Assembly (NCBI GenBank): GCA_009193035.1 | Contig: SWDT01000011.1 | Span: 1-64,000 of the forward strand | Length of the DNA: 64,000 nucleotides | DNA from: Halicephalobus mephisto | Lineage: Eukaryota > Nematoda > Chromadorea > Rhabditida > Panagrolaimidae | Direction of reading: 5' to 3' | Part shown: positions 9,701 to 20,700 of the stretch, in pieces | How the letters are laid out: every line of letters starts with the position of its first letter | Numbering within the stretch: position 1 is the stretch's first letter | Notes under the pieces: generated by a model | What the model was told of the DNA's origin: nothing | Database searches by the model: none | What the model saw: the letters and a program-made list of their open reading frames with translations, nothing else | Made by a program: the position numbers and the translations under genes

Positions 9701-10816
9701 TATAAAATCTCAGTTTTTTACAGTAGTAGGATTAAAAGTGCGCATTATTACAGAATTGTCTAGACATGAATTTCTAAAAAATACTCCGGAATTCCTAGAT
9801 TCAGATGTTAATTTTAAACGTTTTAATGAATTTTGCAAAGATTCAGAAACTTGAAATTTCTGAAAACTTCGAAATTTTGGAAATTTAAAAAATAATAAAA
9901 TTCAAAAATGCAATTTTTGTAAATTTATCTTTCGCGAATTTTCAAAGCCTTCTGGAATCCTCTAAATCATAAAAAAATAAAAATTTTCCAAAAATGCCAC
10001 CTGCTTTTTAATTATCACCGATCAACTACAGTATGCTCTACTGTAGTACCTTTATTTCAAAGTTTTCCGATTGCTTGATTTACAGCAAGGAAGCCGCCAA
10101 AGATGGACAAATTTGATAATTTTTACTTCCACTTTTGTGGTCGACAAAGTGCGAAAACTGGGAATTTCGGGAAATCCGATCGTCATAAAAAAAACAAAAA
10201 TGTTCAAGTTTGTCGGCAGTCATTTTTGAACTTTTTTATTTTTATCAAAAAAACAGTAATCGAACCAATAATTAAAAAATAAAAATTATTTTAAATTATA
10301 AAAATAAATTTTAAGTTTTTCAAATTTTTCTACACTTTTTTTAAATTGTAAATTTTTTAGAATTTTTATTTTTTGAAAAAATTCAACAGTTTCGTCGTGA
10401 ATGATGTTTGATTTTTTTAATATTGTGAATTTAATAATCGATTTTTAATAAATAAATTTTTAGTAAATTTTTAATAAATTTTTAATAAATAAAATTTTAG
10501 TAAATTTTTAATAAATAAAATTTTAGTAAATTTTTAATAAATAAATTTTTAGTAAATTTTTAATAAATTTTTAATAAATAAAATTTTAACAAATTTTTAA
10601 TAAATAAATTTTAGTAAATTTTTAATCAATTTTTTATAAATAAATTTTAACAAATTTTTAATAAATTTTTTAATAAATTTTTAGTAAATTTTAAAAACAC
10701 TTACGTCGAGTTCTTGTTCTTCCGACATGGTGATGAGGAGTTGCTGGAGAACTCGTCGAAGATCCGCTTGATGTAGAGCTCATTGAATTATTCAAACGAG
10801 AAGGAATAGGAGACAT
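6798..10816 (-). CDS. THR: Thyroid hormone receptor-like nuclear receptor (NR1A type)
   Basis: Four exons join in phase: 10705-10816 (ATG at 10816), 8534-8615, 8322-8488 and 6798-7603. This gives about 388 residues. The N terminus is Ser/Thr/His-rich. A YIPSYL motif stands just before the DNA-binding domain, exactly as in vertebrate thyroid hormone receptors. The DBD follows with [14 protein letters not shown]-box [11 protein letters not shown] and second finger [11 protein letters not shown]. The hinge reads [21 protein letters not shown], closely matching the TR [21 protein letters not shown] signature. The ligand-binding domain keeps the helix 3-5 region and ALLSTVILF and RWPKLLNKL segments, but the protein ends at VARLFT, short of an AF-2 helix such as LFLEVF. 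It should bind hormone-response elements in the nucleus. Ligand activation is uncertain. Start and exon 1 are supported by phase and by clean donor GTAAGT. Confidence 0.85.
7684..8184. mobile_element. Fold-back MITE in receptor intron 3
   Basis: Terminal inverted repeats CTACACAAAAAAGC (7684) and GCTTTTTTGTGTGTAG (8184) bound about 500 bp lying wholly inside the intron between 7603 and 8322. Internally, the left half from about 7870 (CTACAGTTTCCACATTATTTGATC) is repeated inverted on the right at about 8085-8125. The first 150 bp match the ACAAAAAACGTAACTTTTG family found again at 19.99-20.13 and 44.4-44.9 kb. It has no coding capacity, so it is non-autonomous. Confidence 0.65.
8971..9704. mobile_element. 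Inverted-repeat element with internal 87-bp tandem repeats, in receptor intron 1
   Basis: The ends read TATACACAAGAAA at 8971 and TTTCTTGTGTGTATA at 9704, which are inverted repeats. The interior has about four tandem units of roughly 87 bp, seen from GTTTTAATACATCGATATATT at 9324 and again near 9412, 9498 and 9586. Each unit is made of short near-palindromes such as TATATCGATATA. No ORF. It is related to the larger elements at 44.9-45.7 and 58.2-58.9 kb. Confidence 0.6.
9705..10704. other. Receptor intron 1, AT-rich part
   Basis: Holds TACTGTAG/CTACAGTA motifs near 10031-10047 and, from about 10430 to 10690, a run of TAAATTTTTAATAAAT units. Nothing coding is seen. Confidence 0.6.
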
Positions 10817-11270
10817 TTTTAAAATTTTAAATTCAGAAAAAAATTCGAAAATTATTTTGTCCAAAATTCTACAATAATTTAATTTTCAAAATTTTACAGT
10901 AATTTATTTTTCAAAATTCTACAGTAATTTAATCTTTTTTAAAAATCGAAGCGTTCGTAGAAGATTTTCAAAATCCTGAAAAAAAAATAAAAATTAATTT
11001 AAAAAAATAATAAAAATTAAATTTAAAAAAAAATAAAAATTAATTTTTAAAGAAAAAATAAAAATTAAATTTAAAAAAATAATAAAAATTAAATTTTAAA
11101 GAAAAAATAAAAATTTAATTTAAAAAAATAATAAAAATTTAATTTTTAAAGAAAAAATAAAAATTAATTTTAAAAAAATAATAAAAATTAATTTTTTTCA
11201 AAATAATAAAAATTAATTTTTTTTTAAATAATAAAAATTTAATTTTTTAAAAATAATAAAAATTAATTTT
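10817..11270. repeat. AT-rich simple repeat upstream of receptor exon 1
   Basis: From about 10975 to 11270 the sequence is a degenerate tandem run of AAAAATAAAAATTAATTTTT with a period near 30-35 bp. It separates receptor exon 1 from the coding-looking block at 11.28-11.5 kb. Confidence 0.7.
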
Positions 11271-11302
11271 TTTTCAAAATCGAGAAAATGGAAGATGACT
11301 GA

Positions 11303-11510
11303 ATACTGAAAGAATGTCTGTGAGGACCTGAGGATGAGGATGAAGATGAGGAAGCCCCTCCCCGAGACCGTTTTGGCGTCCTCGAACGACTTCGACACCT
11401 GTTCCTTCTGTTTTTTGCTCGTCCTCATTTTCCGCTCTCGGTCGAGATTGCGCAAGATTCCCGAGATCGCGGTGTCGGCGAAAGCAGTAAACAACTCTTC
11501 TTCGATAAAA
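11303..11510 (-). other. Unassigned coding-looking exon
   Basis: A minus-strand frame is open from about 11510 to 11303 with strong host-like codon bias (mostly G/C third positions: GCC, GAC, ACC, ATC, CTC, GAG). It codes a helical, charged segment with EEELFTAFADTAISGIL and KMRTSKKQKEQ. A possible donor is CTCAG|GTCCTC near 11301 and a weak acceptor lies near 11503. It lies upstream of the receptor on the same strand, so it could be an alternative 5' exon or a small separate gene. No family recognised. Confidence 0.35.
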
Positions 11511-11833
11511 ACCCAAAATTAGCATATTTAAAATTTTTTCAATAAAAATTTCTAAATTAAAAAAATAGATTTTTTTACAAATGTTAATTTTTAAAATTTA
11601 AAAACAAAAATTTTAATTTCATAATTCGAAATTTTACAGTAATAGATTTCCATATATCAAAATGACACAGGTTATCCAGTTCGAGAGTGGAAAATCCAAA
11701 AATCGGTCAAGCAAACTTCCTCTTCCTGAAAAAAACAGAAATCAATGGATTTTTATTTTTAACTTTTAACTTTTAACTTTTTACTTTTTTAACTTTTTTA
11801 ACTTTTTATTTATTTTTATTTTTTTTGAATAAA

Positions 11834-14377
11834 ATGCGGTCTCAAAACAATTCTGAAATTCAAAAATCTAAAAAACCGAAAATTCTCTGGAAATGTGGCT
11901 TATCTAACACCATCCTGGACGTCCTGAACGCAAGGCCCGGATTTGCTCAAACATCGTGAGTTTTTTGAATTTTAAAAACATATTTATTTTTGAGTTCTAA
12001 ATGAACATAAAAAAATCGAAATTTGAAAAATTTTGATTTCATTTTGTAAATGTTTGAAAATAAAAAATCCTAAAAATTACAAATTTCATATATGAATTTC
12101 CTCATTTTCAAATTTTTCATATATCTTTCACAACGAAAATTCCGAAATTCATAAACAATTTCAATCAATGTAAAATTAAAATTAAAATTTATTTTTTATT
12201 TTTAAATTTATATTTATTTTTTTATTTAATTTTGTTTAATTTTTTATTTTTTAATTTTATTTTTAAAAATTTTTGATTTAATTTAATTTAATTTTTTAAA
12301 ATTTAAAATTTTATTTAATTTTTATTAATTTAAAATTCTATTTAATTTTTATTAATTTATTGAAATTTTAAAAAATTTTTTATTATATTTTATTTAATTT
12401 TTATTAATTTTTTATTTAATTTTATTTTTATTAATTTTTTATTTAATTTTTTAAAATTTTTTATTTTATTTAATTTTTATTAATTTGTTGAAATTTTTCA
12501 GATCTGAAGACTGGCAGTTCTACTGGGTTTCTCGTGACTGGATGAACGCCAACTACGATCGTCACAAGTTCAAGGAAGGCCAGTTGATTTGTCATTTCAG
12601 AAACGATTGGGAATTGACTCGGAAGGATTCTCTCATTAAAAACCACAAAAAAGCAAAAAAAGCCACCGGATCTCTGCAGATGGATTATCTCCCGGCCAGT
12701 TACGTTCTTCCTTTAGAGTACCATATATTCGTCGAAGAATTCCGGAAGTACCCCGTCGACACGATGTGGATCATGAAGCCGGTTTCTGGAGCCCAAGGAA
12801 AAGGAATTTTTCTTTTTAAAAAACTAAAAGACATCCAAGAATGGAAAAAAAAAGGAAAATCCGCGGATTCTGAAACCCAGCCTTACGTCGTCCAGAGCTA
12901 TGTTTCGCGTCCCTACCTGATCGGAAAAAAGAAGTTCGACATCAGACTGTACGTCCTGGTGACATCCTTCCGGCCTCTGAATGCCTGGATCCATCGGGAA
13001 GGATTTGCCCGATTCTCCCATTCCAGATACACTTTGGATTCTTGTGAAGACGCTTGTAAGGTTTTATTTTTATCAAATTGTTGACCTTCGAAAATATGTA
13101 TAGACAAAAGGAATAATTCGCGTTCGAAAGTTGCTCAACACTTTCCTCCCTGCGGCATTTATTCCTTATTTTTCTCCTTTTTCAGTTTTCACTAATTTCG
13201 AAATTTTTTAAAATTAATTTTCTTATTTAACTAAAATAGTTAATTTAACTATAACGAAATTAATATTAAAATAAAGTAAATGAGAAGTTGCTCGATACTT
13301 TCCTCTCTGCGGCATTTATTCCTTAATTTTCTCATTTTCAGTTTTTACTAATTTCGAAATTTTTTAAAATTAATTTTCTTATTTAACTAAAATATTAAAT
13401 TAATTTAACTACAACAAAATTAATATAAAAAGGAAATAAATAAATCTTATAAAAAAGAAGGAAGCAGGCTGTACGATACTTTCCCCTGCGGCATTTGTTC
13501 CTTAATTTCCTTCTTTTCAGTTTTCACTAATTTCAAAATTTTTCTTAAAATTAATTCTTTCTTAACTAAAATATTAAATTAATTTAACTACAACAAAATT
13601 AATATAAAAATGAAGTAAATGAGAAGTTGCTTGACACTTCTTCTTTATTTTTCTCATTTTTCAATTTTCACTAATTTCGAAAATTTTTAATTTTCTGCAA
13701 ATTTTTCAGAATTTGTATAGAGACAATTTTGAAACAGTTATTGTTTGATTTTTTGTAGTAATTTTTTGATTTCAGTCGTCCATTTGACAAATGTGGCGAT
13801 TGCGAAATCAGCAATCGACTACGATCCAGAAAAAGGTCTAAAATGGTCGTTGGACAAGTTGAAAAGATACATCCTCGCCAAACACGGTCATGAAGCCGTT
13901 CATAAACTTTTAGAAAACATCGGATTAATAATAATCAACAGTCTAAAATCAGTTCAACAGATAATCATGCAAAATCCGCATTGTTTTGAAGTTTACGGAT
14001 ATGATATTCTTTTGGATTCTGAATTGAAGCCTTGGCTTCTGGAAGTAAATGCAAGTCCTAGTTTGACTCCCAGCAGTCAGGAGGACTTCGAGATGAAGTT
14101 CAGAGTACTGTCGCACATGCTGGATGTCCTCGATTTCGAAAAAATCAGAAACGGAAACGAAACAACCGTCGGAGGTTTCGATTTGTTGATCAAAAACAAT
14201 GAAGTTATCTATCTGCCAGAAGCCCCGGCCAACAATACAGTAAGCCAAAACGGCACTATTCCTGGATTCTTCCAGCCTTCGATGAACATCAGAATCGGTA
14301 AATTTCGCTTTTTGCATCGTCCGATTTTCCAATTTTCGCTTTCAGGAAATTACGTACCTCCGATGCAGATGCCATGA
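11834..14377 (+). CDS. ttll-9: Tubulin tyrosine ligase-like protein, TTLL9 type
   Basis: Four exons keep phase: 11834-11955, 12502-13055, 13776-14297 and 14346-14377, giving 409 residues, close to vertebrate TTLL9 (about 440). The protein starts with a basic stretch and then KILWKCGLSNTILDVLNARPG, the TTLL9 N-terminal signature. HFRNDWELTRKD, EYHIFVEEF and the ATP-grasp motifs WIMKPVSGAQGKGIFLF, KFDIRLYVLV, VHLTNVAI, GYDILLDSELKPWLLEVNASPS and SSQEDFEMK are all in order. Catalytic-type residues for ATP/Mg binding (the KP, DIR and EVN motifs) are intact. TTLL9 relatives are tubulin (poly)glutamylases of cilia and axonemes. A role in sensory cilia is therefore inferred. The short last exon adds NYVPPMQMP. 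Intron 2 is loaded with a dispersed repeat. A candidate poly(A) signal AATAAA is at 14652-14657. Confidence 0.9.
13090..13690. repeat. Dispersed repeat array in ttll-9 intron 2
   Basis: About four diverged units of roughly 160 bp. Each has a CTGCGGCATTTATTCCTTA-type core, then CTCATTTTCAGTTTTCACTAATTTCG, then an AT tail with TTAATATAAAAATGAAGTAAATG. The same family recurs at 47.24-47.48 kb and more distantly at 32.3-33.1 and 43.5-44.3 kb. Confidence 0.7.
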
Positions 14378-14465
14378 AAAACAAAAAACCTCCGTCAAAA
14401 AGTGATTCAGCAATTAATTTACCGCATTAGTTATCCTCAGACGGGGAAATGAATACATCATTATC

Positions 14466-14543
14466 ACGAACGACCGGGGTCGAACCGGTCTGGATTCCTT
14501 TAGAGTTCCGCTTTTTTTCCACTCGACCACCAAAACAACCGTC
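14466..14543 (-). tRNA. tRNA-like sequence, probable degenerate tRNA
   Basis: On the minus strand a perfect T-arm is visible (ACCGG-TTCGACC-CCGGT), with a D-arm-like GGTCGAGTGG about 40 bases upstream and an imperfect seven-base acceptor pairing (ACGGTTG with CGTTCGT). The anticodon stem is not convincing and the D-loop holds an A-run, so this is probably a pseudo-tRNA. It lies between the convergent ttll-9 and cle-1 3' ends. Confidence 0.35.
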
Positions 14544-14754
14544 GCCTTTGGCTGGCTTGAATCTAGTTCAGTTAATTTCTTTATTACTTTTACCTTAAAA
14601 AGTAAAAAACAAACTTTGACGTTACTTTCAAAGAGTGAAATTGGCAGTATTAATAAAAGTGCTCCGATCTAAAAATAATGGGTATGGCAATAACTATGGG
14701 AAATGCACGGGTTTGTCATTGATCTTTGGAATGTGCTAAAATGAAAAATCGGAG

Positions 14755-17700
14755 TTATTTCTTGATCCACTGCATTCGTCTCGCAAGCCGGAGGTCGACG
14801 TTGTACTTGGACATGTTCTCGACGCAGAGGACGATGAGTTCTCGTCGACAGGAGACTGGTTCTGCTTCTGTGATCAGAGGCCGGCCCCGGAGGAGAGCAG
14901 AAGCCATCCCGTGGGCGTAGCTGTCAGAAGACCTCCAAGCTTCACAATAACCACCTTCCATACGGAGGCCGTCGTCGTCAGATCCGTGCCAGATGTACTT
15001 GTCAGACCTGCAAAACCCATCAGTAAAAATAAATAAACAAACAAAACTAAATTTTAATAAAAACTATTGCGGAATTATCCCGACACGAATTTCCAGAACT
15101 TCCAAACGAAAACTTTCATATATCAATTTCAAGGTTAGATGAGATTTTAGGGAATTTCAGAAGTTTTTATGAGGTTCTAAAAAACTCTAGAGGTTTCCAA
15201 TGGATCCTGGAAGTCCCCACAAGATCCCAAAAAGCCCAATTTTAAGTAGTTTTGAAGTTTTCCATGAAATTCCGGAATATTCTAAAAGTCCCAAGGTTCT
15301 AGAAATTCAGAAGTTTATACATGATCTTTGGAGCTTTTAGAAGCTTCCACAAGATTCTAGAAGATTTTAATGAAATGAAACAGACCATTCTGGATCGTCG
15401 TAGATGTTCTTCTGGTGGAAAGAGTAGATAGGGACGTTGCTAGGACTAGAAGCCCTGATGAAGATGTCGTTCCAGGATTCAAACAACTTCTGTCCTCGAG
15501 AATTGACCACTGGAGTATCTCTGTCGGCGTGATGGACGATTTTCAGCAGATCCTAAACGATTTAATTTCCAACAAATTAACGAATGAAATCCTCACTTGG
15601 ACTCTGGAAGAAATAAACGCTCTAAATGTCGTTCTGTATCCAGCTTGTCTGGCCTGCTGATAACATTGAAGATCAGCTCCTCTGATTCCCTTCATATTTC
15701 CGTTAATTGGAGAATTCAAGGCAATCAGATGAAGAACTTTATCCTTATGATTAAATCTATGTTGTGAAGGTCTTGTTTCTTCCCTCGGAGGAGCTAAAGT
15801 TCTAATTTCAGGTTGTTGAACGGGTTGTTGAACAGGTTGATGAACGGGTTGATGGATGGGTTGTTGAACGGGTTGATGGATAGGTTGATGGATGGGTTGT
15901 TGAACTGTTTCTGGTTTTCTTTCTTCTTGCTTTTCGATGACCGGTCTTGGGGGTACTCTGATTTCTTCATTTGTTGCTGTCTAAAATTAATTTTTTAAAA
16001 ATAATAAAAAAAATCGGACAATCACAACATTGGAAAAATGCAAACAAAGATTATCAAGCTTTGCAAGTTGGTTAATCTCAATAAACGTTAAAAACTACAA
16101 GGTGAAGGGAACACGAGAGAGAAAGTACACACCACGAGTGATCTCCGGACACAGGGTCCTGGGTCCTTTCCGTGAACACTCACACTTGCCTCGTCATTGA
16201 GCTGCAATCGCGGAGAGTGAAAAAAGTGGAATTATTAATTAATTAATTAATTAATTGTCGATTTCAAATTTTAGAATATATTTCGAATTAAATTCAAATC
16301 GATTTCAAAGTACTGTAGACGGTAAAAAAACAACGAAAAATTCAGTTTTCTGTCGTGCTGGTCGAAAACGGATAGTGCACTATTCTTACGAAATTTACAA
16401 ATTACAAAATTTTCGAAAATTTGATAATAATTAACAGTAACCGAACAACAACTCAAAACTTAAATATTTTTTTCGCGCGTTTTTTTCTCTTTCGTTGCGG
16501 GACCTTTCTTGGCCAGATCTTCCTTTTTTGCGTAGGCGCGGGACAAGCATTTTTGTTTTTTTTCTCGCTCTTCGTTATCGTTTTTCTCCTCCTATCCTAT
16601 CGACAGTACTTTTAATTCAAAAAAATTCAGAAATCAAAATATTCAATTTTTAAATAAACTAAATTCCGAAAATTCAGAATTCAGAAATTTTGGAAATTTT
16701 GATTTTAGTTCGAAATTCAGAAATTTTGAATTTAATCTTATTTGATTTTAATTCAGAATTCAGAAATTTTGAATTTAAATAAAAATTCGAAAATTTTGAA
16801 TTTAATCTTATTTGATTTTAATTCAGAAATTTTGAAAATTTTGAATTTGGTTTGAAATTCAGAAATTTTGATTTTAGTTCGAAATTCAGAAATTTTGAAT
16901 TTAATTTTATTTGATTTTAATTCGAAATTCAGAAATTTTGGAAACCGACAGTTTTGACCAGTAACGTTCCCTCGAGAAAGTTACCCGAACAGAGGATGAA
17001 GCACTTACCCAGTAGGCCAGGTGGTCGTCTTTGGACGGATATTCTTCGTATGTTATTGGCTGAAATGTAAGGAAACAAAAGTTAAGCGTAATTTTTAGCG
17101 ATTTTTGTTAGAGAAAGGACGGACGAAATTAAAAATTCAGAAAAACTCACAATTGGACTTCTATGTTCTACTGTAGAATGGAAAGGTCCAAGAACGACTT
17201 CTCTCCATCCGTTGTTGACTCTGATGTAGAGTTGCTGAGAAGACACGCTGAAGGCCATTTGTCCGATCGGGGTGGATTGGCCAGAAGCGAAAAGCTCGGT
17301 GGAAGTCGGATAAACGGACACTAGACCTCCAGTGCCTCCGGCGTTTACTACAGTACCTGGTTGGCCTGGAGGACCCATGGGACCTCTGTCGCCTTTTTCG
17401 CCCTTGGTCGTGAAACGGTGGATCCGGGGATCATAGGGAGGCAAAACAGTCGGATCAGCGGAAATTTTTTGTTTTATTTTGTAATTCGCGATTCTGGCGA
17501 CGTCCTCGTCCGAAAGTCTCCCCTGGGCTTGAGAATAAGAATAAAACGATGAACAATCACTAGGACAGACTCCTGGAGGTCCAGGATCTCCTTTATCTCC
17601 TTTCGGACCTGAAATATTATTTTTATTTTTGTTTATCCAAAATCAAAACACAAAACACAAAAGCGGAGGAAAAAAGACAAGACTTTCATCGACTAAAATC

Positions 17701-20700
17701 ACACCATAATAAAAAACAAAAAGTAAAAAATATTACGAAATTGTCTCAACACGAATTTTTGGAATTTTCTAATGTCTTCCAGAAGCTTTTTTAAATTTTA
17801 AAAAACTAAAATTTTTTGAAATTTCTACTTTAATAAAAAAAATAAAAATTAATTTTTTATGAAAATTGTCTAGAAATGGATTTTGGAATTTTCTGACGAA
17901 TTCCAGAAGTTTTTTTGAATCCTAAAAATCTCGAGAAACTTCCATGAGATTCTAGAAAATTCCGAAATATTTTACGAAATTCTAAATCTCCAAAATTTTC
18001 TATGAAATTCTACTTTAATAAAAAAAGTAAAAAATATTACAAAATTGTCTCAACACGAATTTTTGGAATTTTCTAGTGCCTTCCAGAAACTTTTTCGAAT
18101 TCTAAAAAGCTTCAAAATTTTTTATGAAATTTCTATTTTAATAAAAAAAATAAAAATTAATTTTTTACAAAATTTGTCTCGAGATGGATTTCTGGAATTT
18201 TCTAACGTCTTCCAGAAACTTTTTTAAATTTTAAAAAACTTCAAAATTTTTTATGAAATTTCTACTTTAATAAAAATTAATTTTTTACAAAATTTGTCTC
18301 GAGATGGATTTTTGGAATTTTCTAACGAATTCCAAAAATTTAATTTTCAGATCTTGATTCCAGAAGCTTTTTTAAATTTTAAAAAACTAAAATTTTTTGA
18401 AATTTCTATTTTAATAAAAAAAATAAAAATTAATTTTTTACAAAATTTGTCTCGAGATGGATTTTTGGAATTTTTTAGAAAATTTAAATTTTCGATGATT
18501 CCAGAAATTTTCATGGAATTTTGGAAGATTCTAAAAATTTCGACAAGATTCTGGAAGACCCCAGAAGCTTCTGTTACATCTTCGAAAATTTCAAAACTTT
18601 TTATTTTTGAAAATTCTATTTCTAAAAATTAAAAAAAAACTAAAATTCGAAAAATACCCCTAATTGAAGCTGCAGCGACTTCTGCAGATTCGTCGTGATA
18701 CTGATTTTCGATTTTGTTTGATCTTTGAAAATCGGATTTTTGATAATTATCCGATTTAAGTTCTTTTTCAACCGGATAAAAATATGGATAATCAGTGATC
18801 GGCTGAGCAGGTCTTATTTCTGGAGACGGCACCACCTCGTTGAAGTCAGTAAATGGAAGAATCAAACTGTCTCCAAAATCCGTCGGAATCTGTGGAATAC
18901 TCGGGGAAAAACCGTCTAAACTTGTTAGTTCAAAAATCACAAGCAAAACTATCGATTTCAAATTTTTAACAAATTTCGAAATAATTCTAAAATCAAAAAA
19001 TCCAAATTTAAATAGAATTTCGAAATAATTCTAAAATCAAAAAATCCAAATTTAAATCAAACTATTAAGTTTGGAAATCAAAAAATCCAAATTTAGATAG
19101 AATTTCGAAATAATTCTAAAATCAAAAAATCCAAATTTAAATTAAACTTTTAAATCCGAAAATTCCGAAAAATCTAAATTTAGATAGAATTTCAAAATAA
19201 TTCTAAAATCAAAAAATTCAAATTTGAATTAAACTGTTAAATCCGAAAATCACGAAAAATCGACAGTTTTGATCACGAGGATTAGTCCGGATAGAAATCC
19301 AAAAAATTCTGAAAAAAGACAGAGGGAATTTCCGTGAATAAGTGCCAGGAAAGCTGTGGAGTGATCACGTGATTAAAGGAACGAACTTATTTATTCAATT
19401 TTGGTCTCGACAAGAAGAAAAATTTCATTGATTTTAATCCATTTTCTCATTATTTCTTAAATAATTACAAAATTTTTTATATTTAATAAATGCGAAAAAA
19501 AATTATTTTATTTTTTAAAAATTTATAAAAAAAATTCAATATTTTTAAATTTATAAAAAAATAAAATTCAATTTTTTTTAATTTATAAAAAAAATAAAAC
19601 TTAATTTTTAAAAATTTATAAAAAAATAAAATTCAACTTTTTTAAAAATTTATAAAAAAATAAATTTAAAATTTGAATAAAATCATCTTTCGTGTCGAGA
19701 CCAAAATCGAAACAATCAGGTCTGTTCTTTCAAAAACATCATTAACCAAGCTCATTGTCGAAAAATAAATCGAGTATTTCGCGTCAGGACCACGATTTGG
19801 AATACAGTATCAGAAACAAAAAATTAAACATCACTAAATAAAAAAAAACAAAAAAAAACATTAAAAAAACTCTGATTTTTCAGATACATTAAATATAATA
19901 TATTAAATATAATTCATCGATTTATATTTAATATATCCACAAATTGAATATAATTTACTTTATAAATTATACGAAAAAAACTTTTAATTCAGTAACAAAT
20001 GGAAAGTTTTATTATGACGTCACTATTTCCGTCACAAAATTGAAATATTTAAAAATGTGACGATTGTGTTTCATTTTTGTCACGATTCACAATTGTTACT
20101 GAGACAAAAGTTACATTTTTTGTGCATAATGTATCAATATTGCTATCTTGAACATCGCCTCAGGCACTAGAAACTAAAGAAACTTTTTAATAAAAAATGT
20201 CTATCCTGCCGCGAATGTTATTTGGTAATCAAACATCATACGTGAGTACTGTAATTGTGGATATAACCTCAGGCAATAAAGATAAACAACTTTGTTAAAA
20301 ATCAAAGATCTCGCAGCGAATATTGCTTGGTAATCAAACATCATACGTGAGTACTGTAATTGTGAATATAACCTCAGGCAATAAAGATAAACAATTTTGT
20401 TAAAAATCAAAGATCTCGCCGCGAATGTTGCTTGATAATCAAACATCATACTTGAGTACTGTAATTGTGAATATAACCTCAGGCAATAAAGATAAACAAC
20501 TTTGTTAAAAATCAAAGATCTCGCCGCGAATGTTGCTTGATAATCAAACATCATACTTGAGTACTGTAATTGTTAATATAACCTCAGGCAATAAAGATAA
20601 ACAATTTTGTTAAAAATCAAAGATCCCGCCACAAATGTTGCTTGATTTATTTTTCGAATTTGAGCTTGATCACTAGTTGATAAGAAAATCACTGACCTTT

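Noticed and set aside
18629..18961. A third cle-1 signal-peptide start (KSIVLLVIFELTS)
   Set aside because: The apparent start is a TTG, not ATG, and the hydrophobic run is the polypyrimidine tract before the acceptor TTTAG at 18916.
20201..20554. 117-codon minus-strand repetitive ORF (MMFDYQATFAARS-type units)
   Set aside because: It is the 106-bp tandem array plus chance openness. There is no start context, no splice support and no codon bias.
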